Positions 57,396 through 64,000 of a stretch of 64,000 nucleotides of DNA are shown in pieces. The DNA is from Pseudofabraea citricarpa (taxonomy: Eukaryota > Ascomycota > Leotiomycetes > Helotiales > Dermateaceae). The stretch is from NCBI GenBank assembly GCA_029641185.1, contig JAPWGK010000009.1, forward strand, positions 446,501 to 510,500, read 5' to 3'. Under the pieces are notes generated by a model. That model was not told the origin of the DNA. It saw only the letters and a program-made list of their open reading frames with translations, and ran no database searches. Made by a program: the position numbers and the translations under genes. The stretch's first letter is position 1. Every line of letters begins with the position of its first letter.

Positions 57396-60300
57396 TCACA
57401 AGACATAACCATCAAAGATATCCCAACCTCTGATGGCACGTCCCTCCTCTAACTCTACACACCACCACAGTACATCTCTCGCTTTATCCAATTGTCCACC
57501 TTCCTCATAAGCTCTTGCAAGCGTAAACCAGGCTTCTGAATTATTCCATCCAGAGCCAAGTTTTGTGAGGGTGGAGAGAAGACCATATGCGCGGTCTCGT
57601 GCTGCGAGACGATCGAGATGTGCTGTCTCAGGTGATGAAGGTGTTGCCTGGCTGGAAATTAGAACGGGCGAGGTTGGCTTAAAAGAAGCAACACCTAGAG
57701 GACCAGGTCTTATGGGCAGCATTGATGAAGGTACAGATGTGGTGGATTTGTTGCCGTTCAGCGTGTTAGATGATGAAGAGAATGTAGTTTTGGTCGTATT
57801 TGTAGGAGCGAGAGGAAGAGGTAGATCAAGAGCAGGCATCATTGGGGCCGGCTGAAGGACCTCCGAGTAGATATCAAGAAGAATATTAGAGACGCCGACA
57901 ATAGCAGATGCATGGTCGGCAAAATGTGAGAGAGCAGTTTCAAAGTTTTCAAGAGCAGCATATGAGGAGGATTCAGCTACAGCAAGATGTCCACGCTAGA
58001 AATAGGTTAGTATCTTGTGAGCCCAAGCAGAAATACATCAACTTACCTCAGAGAATACATCAGCCCGTAACTCCGAAACGCTCTTCCCTCCGCCCCATCC
58101 TCCATGCGAGATAGATATGTTCCCAGTTGTATCCTGAGTAACATCCAACTCAAGTGATTGTACGAGCTTCAAGGCTTCCTCGATTGCACCTCTTGCATCT
58201 TCGTACATAGCTGCACGACGATAAAACGAGCCTATTAGTATCCAAACCCTTACCAAAATGCCTGTTCTTCGCCTTGATTCTTGGTCTTTCGGGAAGCGAG
58301 TGACTGGATTTGTTGAATAAATGGTCGAGACTTGTGGGAGATGGGTATTTTGTGTTGGTGCAGAGCCAGAAGGGCCTGACAGCAATGCCCTTTCTGTCTG
58401 TATCATGTTATGCGAACTTTGAGGCAGTGTTCTTAATGATCTGGATTGGTTTTCAGATACATCGGAACCATCACCAGATAGAGCGAGTCCTACAACACCC
58501 GCTTGGCTATCTTCGTTCAACCACTGCTCACGTTGTGCGGTGTCCGGCGGTGGTGTAAAAAACGTGTCGCCATCAACTGTGGTAGGAGAAGGGCCTTGAG
58601 AATGAGCGCGTGATTTGCTTGTACTCGCGCTTCTTGTTTTTCTATTGCCGGAATTCTTCTGTCCAGTTACACTTGCGCTACGCTTTTCTAACTTACCATG
58701 ATGCGACGAAGGATGTTCTTTCAGGAGTCCATGAAGATGTCTCTTGGCAGCGCTACCGTGCTCACCCTTCTCATTGGTTACTTGGATTTTAGGTGCCGTT
58801 GTCATTGTACTCGCCACAGTTTGGGTAGTTTGCGGTCGGGTTTGGGTTTGGGCAGTAGGTTGCTCGCTTATGGCGGAAGAAACGTTGGGCGATTTTCTAA
58901 GCGACCGCCGTTGGCTGGACCGTCCGAAAATACTACCCTTGATACTTCTGATAGTCCCAGAAGAGCTCTGAGGCGGAGGTACAAGCGTTGTCTTTTCCTT
59001 GACCGCATTGTTTATTTGCGCCTGTGGATCTCCAAACAGTCTTGCGTATAAGCTAAGTAGCTCATCACTGGCATTAACTGCGATCTCGGGACCCTCGAGG
59101 ACTTCGATCAGAGTCAATTGTGTCATTTTAACTTCTAGAACGTTTTCCTTCTCATGATCGCTCATCTCATCTACTATACCAAGCTGCCCAGAAGCAGAAC
59201 TCTCCTTAAGGTGTTCGCTTTGGTAAGGTAAGTTCAGATCGGCATCCCCAAAAAGGTTTCTAGGGTCCTGAAATTGCTCAAATGCACCTTCGCACGCCCG
59301 AGCTGCTGTGGTAAATTCTTGTCGTGCACTAAGCAATAGTGATAGTAGATGCCACAGAGGTATTAAAGATCGCTCCCTGGTGAAAAGCCCTTTGCGTGAA
59401 CCCAAACCCGCGGTATTTTTCGAAATTGAGGATTTCGGAGGTAGTAACGCAGCTTTGACAACGTCAATGGCAGCCGCAAGTTCTCTTCTTTCTGCCAGAA
59501 TTACACCTAGAGCAAACAAAGTTTCGACATCCACAGAACTCGAGTAACCATACGAAAGAGCCTTTCGAAAGCACTTGATAGCTTGCAATTGAATCTCTGC
59601 CCGGGACGATGCATCATAAGTTAAACGTGCCCATTGCGCATGTCCAATACCGATGCATCGCCAAGCCATTGCAAGTGTCGTCGAAGAGAGTTTGGTCCCA
59701 GCATTCTGGCTATCTCCATTTTCTAAGGCGCTTGTACCTGGTACGGATTCCTGATTAGGATGGTGTTTTTCTAGCCAATCATCTAGATATTGACCGAGAT
59801 CTTTTGCTTTCTCTGCCTCTTCTATACCACCATACCGACAAAGAGCCTTGATACAAGTAGATGCTGTCTCTAGTACAATCTCGTCATCGTCCAAACCGTG
59901 CTCGGGCTCTCCGGACTTTTCAACCCTAGCCTTTGCCTTCTTAGCAATATCCAAATAGGTGTCAAAAGCCTTAAAAGCCAAGTCAAACTCGGCTATTGCC
60001 AAATGCACTGTAAATAAGTGCCGCAGTATGGCTGTCGAATGGAAGGTCATTGTAGCAGCTCGATACAATATAGCCAAGATGCCCCTACTAATAGCTTCGG
60101 AGCCTCCCTCTCCAAGGTCTGGTTCTCGCCAGCTAGTGCCACATAAGATGCGCCAATTCTGCATTGCAAATTCCACAAAGGTCTCCACTTCCTCACTCGC
60201 CTCTTCAGCTTTTGGGAAATGTAACTCTTTCAGCAGCAACCCCTCATAACGAGATTCGACCATTTTCAGTTCCGCTCGCTGTTGGCTGCGCGTGGATGTG

Positions 60301-61294
60301 TTCTCGTAGACAGGGGCTAAAGCAGTGGTCGGGTAAGGCAGTTCTTGCTGTAAAAGGTCGGAAAGAGTTATATAGTACTCTTTCCACACAAGTCGCCGAG
60401 GTACTTCAGAATATGAGGCACGACCACCTATTGGGAGCATGTTCTGGTTGTCCCAAAATTTAGCCCAAGCGCGAAATGCAGAAAGAGACTCGGCCTCTAA
60501 AACGGAAGAGACCTTGGACTTTATGGCATAGCTTGAGGTCATACAGAACGAAGTCAAGAATAGCTCAGTCCATGACTGCATCTCTGGGCCAGCTTTTGCG
60601 GATGTAGAAATGCTCGTCAGAACTGGCATACTTGTCTCAAAAGTCTCTATAGCTTCGGCCACTGCACCAGTTGTACGTTGCGCACTTCCCTTGATGTATG
60701 TGGCCTTTAAAGCAGAGACCTTAGTCCATTGTGCTGATTCTTTATTTGTACCATCTAGTTGCGCGTAATCTGCCTCGATATTCCTGGGCAATCTTGCGAG
60801 CGCTTGGTCAGGCTCACCGAGGTACCAGTGCAACCATGCGAGGCAGACCTGGGCCTGAAAGTCGTCTTCAACATAGGTACGTTCTTTTTCAATGGCCTCC
60901 GCCAATGAGGGGATGTACGCCGTGAGACCATCGGGCTTAGCACCGGTAGCAGTTGAGGGTCGAGACTTGTGTAAATGAGGACTCGTGGGACGAACTCTCG
61001 AGGCTTGTGTAATAGCATGCTCGCATTCCGCAGTTAAGGTGAGGCCTATGAAATGCTTAATACACTGGTAGAATATGTCGGCGTGGGGCGCGCAAGCAAA
61101 AGGTGCACCTACAAGTCCTCCCAGGCGCATGCTTCCGGACCTTCCTGATCAGCTCTGGAACTGCATCCCAATCTGCATCGCATCGGGCCTCATCTAATAG
61201 CTGTATGTACCGCGCAGCTTTTACAGAGTCGTGCTATATACGATTGAGTCAAAGGCAGTCACAAACAAGTTCGAGAGGCCAAACATACGGTCAT
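57396..61294 (-). CDS. YPP1: Ypp1/TTC7-type TPR protein of the PI4-kinase complex
   Basis: Four exons: 61294-61289 (only ATG ACC), 61233-61113, 61045-58047 and 57995-57396; introns 55, 67 and 51 bp; 1241 residues. The N-terminus reads HDSVKAARYIQLLDEARCD, then VPELIRKVRKHAPGRTCLTLTAECE, a family hallmark rebuilt across intron 2. TPR-like helical repeats run through most of the protein, with a long disordered basic/Ser-rich insert at about 750-950 and a C-terminal TPR block ending GGQLDKARDVLWWCVELEEGRAI. Ypp1 binds Efr3 and brings the PI4-kinase Stt4 to the plasma membrane. It is longer than the yeast protein (817), as usual in filamentous fungi. It is divergent from RIX1. The 6-nt first exon is the least certain part. 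Confidence 0.88.
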
Positions 61295-61804
61295 TGTGTT
61301 GATTTGTAGACTCGGGCAAGCTGGTTCGGATTCGGTCGTCGAATCTAGCAAGACGTGCTGCAGAAGTCCATATTCGTGTATTATGAATAGGATAGATTTG
61401 CCTTTGAGCGAATGCGCTGCCAATACAATCCAGGAGCCAGGTAAACGTTGTCACAGGCCTCAGCCAGCAGAGCCACAACTCGAACCAAATCATCTAGCCT
61501 TTCGGTGTCAAGTTCTTCCGGCGCCGCCATCACCGCGTCACCGCACCGTCAATGAAGCGCATTTGATATCACGTGCAAATGAGAATTTTGGGAAAATAAT
61601 TTCACAGGTTGCGATACCGACTGGAGCATGAATGCATTCGAGTATAGTCAAGGGCGACGAGAGAACCAGTCGCATATAAATCTAGCACCGGGACCGTTGC
61701 TTACGACACTACATCAACTTCAATCGCATCAAACACCCCAGATATAAAATTAATTGCTCAAGAACGCAAAATATCAATCCTGACACACCACTCAAAGCCT
61801 CATC
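61295..61804. promoter_or_regulatory. shared divergent promoter, YPP1 and RIX1
   Basis: 510 bp between two housekeeping starts. Contains GAGAATTTTGGGAAAATAAT near 61580, weakly like a ribosome-biogenesis RRPE element, and a 49-codon open frame on the YPP1 strand. Confidence 0.45.
61381..61530 (-). other. possible upstream ORF of YPP1
   Basis: ATG at 61530 opens a 49-codon frame (MAAPEELDTERLDDLV...) ending at TAA 61383-61381, about 90 bp before the YPP1 ATG. It could be a translated leader ORF. Alternatively its first part could be spliced to the main frame: a weak GTTTAC donor and the CTGCAG acceptor near 61361 would keep the frame and add an N-terminal extension. Confidence 0.3.
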
Positions 61805-64000
61805 ATGTCTCTCCCATCGGAATTGAGGGTACTCTGCCTTCAGCTCTCTACCCATGAAGCAGAAGAGCTGCCACGGATCACCCCTATACTTGTGCGACAT
61901 GTACTGCGCAGTGAAGCGGCCTTGTCCAATGCTGGAAATAATTCGACACAGGCCGATGCGTCTGCCACTGCAGTACTGGTGCACAAATTGAAGACTCAGC
62001 TGTCGACTCTTTTGGGCGGGAAGAGCGCTCCAGGGAGATTTGCTGCAGTGGTATTAATCAAGGCAGTTATCGAAGTTGGAGGATGGGAAGTGCTTCGAGG
62101 TTCAGAATCTTGGGTTCGAGGGTTGCTTTCAATTCTGACGGTACAGCTATGCCAATCCTGCCCATTCACGTGCTTCGTCGCTAATTGTTTATAGAAACCA
62201 GACCCTTTAGCGACCAAAGAGTTATGTATCATAGCTCTCACAAAGATCTACTGCATGACCCATCAGTACCAGACTCTTGTGAGGGAGATTACAACACCAA
62301 CTCTTCCAACGTTTGTGACATCTTGCCTCAACCTAGTCTCTTCCAAGTCAAGTAAGATTGTAGATGTGCCCGCATCGCTTGTCGAAACAGTATTTCGGTC
62401 CTTCTTGACTCTATTGCCTCGCCATACTACCATCTATCGGCCATTTGCTTCTCAGATAAGAGCTGCTACTAGACCATATGTTGCACCCACATCATCGGAT
62501 GGCCGCCTTGTGTCAGCTTCCGTTGCCGAAAGTGCTCGAAGTCTCACTGTTGCTTTGCATCAAACTGTCGCAAAGAATGGCGGCGGGGAGGAGTGGGGCA
62601 AGAGTGTTCGAGAACTCGTGAAGGATATCCATATGACGGCGGATCAGGTCTTTCGTGCTGTGGTAGAGGATTGGGAGTCTACTACTGGTTATATTAGCCA
62701 GACTGTTGATGTCAATCAAGCATTATCGGGGGGTGCTGATGGCAATGATTTATTACCTGCATGGACTGGTATTGATTCCGGAATAGAGAGACTCGTTGGT
62801 CTCCTCGGTATGCTAGAGGAATACTTCAGATCTGAGACATCCTCCGCCATCACCATCCCTTTGGGGTCGATTCTCGACATGACCAACAGAATGTTGTCTA
62901 TTGTCCTCCCGTCGCATACCTCCGGCCGAGAGCAAGGTGGTGCACGATTACACCCAGCCATTGATCGAGACGAGCGTGACGGTCTTTGGAGTGGTCTGCC
63001 TCAAGTTTATGTTGCCGCGTTGGAGCTGATTACAAGCATCGCCGACCGACTTGAGTCTGGTTTCGCCTCAGTAGCAAGTGGATGTCTCGAGCAAGTAACT
63101 TGGATCTTTCCATCTGGTAAAGACGTGCCAGAATTTAGAAGAGCGACATACACTCTGCTGGCGAGGTTGTTGCCTTTGTTGCATGGAGGTATCGCGAAGT
63201 CGACTCTCGACAAGATGTCGCCTGTGCTTCGCTTATGCTGCCGCGACTTACATCCAGCAGCCATCAACCCAAACAATGCCACAAACCCTACGATGGACAA
63301 TTCTGGAAAACCAACAGTAAAGAATCCAAATGCGAATGGAGCAAATACAAATGCAGACTCTTTCCTCAAGAATGGATTGAGCAATGCTATTGATTTCAGC
63401 TGCAACGACCCTGCCTTGGTCGCCTCCGCCGCTGGCCTTCTTCCGTTGCTATTTTCACACCTACCTCAGCAGTACCTCAGCATCACCTTGCGTGCAATCA
63501 TGGACCGGACATCGATTCTGACCCACAATAAAAACGCTATGCTAGCTAGTATAGTAAACCCATTCGTCGGAAAAAGAGGAAAGAGCCTACCGACCATCTT
63601 GCCTCATTTGACCAGGCAATACCCACACGATGATGCCGTTGAGGTCTTGCTGCGCCCCAGAATGCCTCTGGTTCCGACCAATTCTACATCAAACCTATTA
63701 GAAGAGCCTGAAGACGTCATCGAAGAAGAAGCCATGATGGATATCACATCAGAGAATCTTTCGGGCCAGGCTCTTTCGATGGAGTTCCAGTATCATGCTA
63801 CTACCATCAAGAAGACGATCTCAAATTCTAATGATCAAGATGTAAACTTACCAGTGACTCAAACCCACTGGGGGACGCCGGCGGTTGCGGGAATATCAAC
63901 TACTGTTGGTAGTAGCTGGGTAGCGTCAACTGAATCTGGGTCCCAAGCGAAGCCTAGCAGGGATATGCCATTGCCTGCGCAGACCGTAGCCCTTCCTTCT
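61805..64000 (+). CDS. RIX1: pre-rRNA-processing protein Rix1, 3' truncated by window
   Basis: Exon 1 is 61805-62140; intron 62141-62194 (54 bp); exon 2 runs from 62195 open to the window end, so at least 714 residues are seen and the stop lies outside. The N-terminal helical domain (PSELRVLCLQLSTH, then LIKAVIEVGGWEVLR, SWVRGLLSIL, and after the splice CIIALTKIYCMTHQYQTLVREITTPTLPTFV) is typical of Rix1/PELP1 (RIX1 domain). Rix1 with Ipi1 and Ipi3 recruits the AAA ATPase Rea1 to pre-60S particles for ITS2 processing and nuclear export. The later part is armadillo-like, then acidic and disordered (LLEEPEDVIEEEAMMD). It is divergent from YPP1. NOP16 of the same pathway lies 8 kb away. Confidence 0.92.

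Overview
The window is nuclear DNA of a filamentous ascomycete (Pezizomycotina). The evidence is many short introns (about 45-110 bp, GT...AG, often with a CTAAC-like branch site), a Zn2Cys6 regulator, a GH18 chitinase with fungal CBM1 modules, a DUF3712 protein, a fungal ubiquitin-like-domain protein, and the fungal housekeeping genes YPP1, RIX1 and NOP16. The class cannot be fixed from the sequence alone; Leotiomycetes is only a guess. No ribosomal RNA, convincing tRNA, intact transposon or CRISPR was seen. I read 18 protein-coding genes and rebuilt their exons by hand from splice signals and reading-frame continuity.

Region 1 (0-10 kb) is chromatin and cell biology: a SET/MYND (SMYD-like) methyltransferase (-), a Mis18/Yippee-domain centromere protein with an unusually long coiled-coil and AT-hook tail (-), a divergent AT-hook/BRCT protein (+) and an amdS-type amidase (-).

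Region 2 (11-23 kb) is accessory: a DUF3712 membrane-anchored protein (+), a maleylacetate reductase (-), a secreted GH18 chitinase with three CBM1 modules (+), and a protein joining a fungal STAND-type N-terminus, a ubiquitin-like domain, a zinc ribbon and an Ecl1-like zinc motif (-). The last may be a domain combination that has not been described.

Region 3 (24-34 kb) looks like a nitrogen-scavenging group: an amino-acid permease (-) and an FAD amine/amino-acid oxidoreductase (+) share a promoter with seven GATAAG sites. Next to them is an M20 amidohydrolase (-) whose upstream region has two closely spaced GATAAG pairs. An AKR7-like aldo-keto reductase (-) follows.

Region 4 (34-53 kb) is gene-poor: a zinc alcohol dehydrogenase (+), a small secreted cyanovirin-N-homology protein (+) and a Zn2Cys6 transcription factor (-) lie in long intergenic stretches rich in microsatellites.

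Region 5 (53-64 kb) is housekeeping: NOP16 (+), YPP1 (-) and, divergent from it, RIX1 (+), which runs off the window end. NOP16 and RIX1 both act in 60S ribosome assembly; YPP1 recruits the plasma-membrane PI4-kinase.
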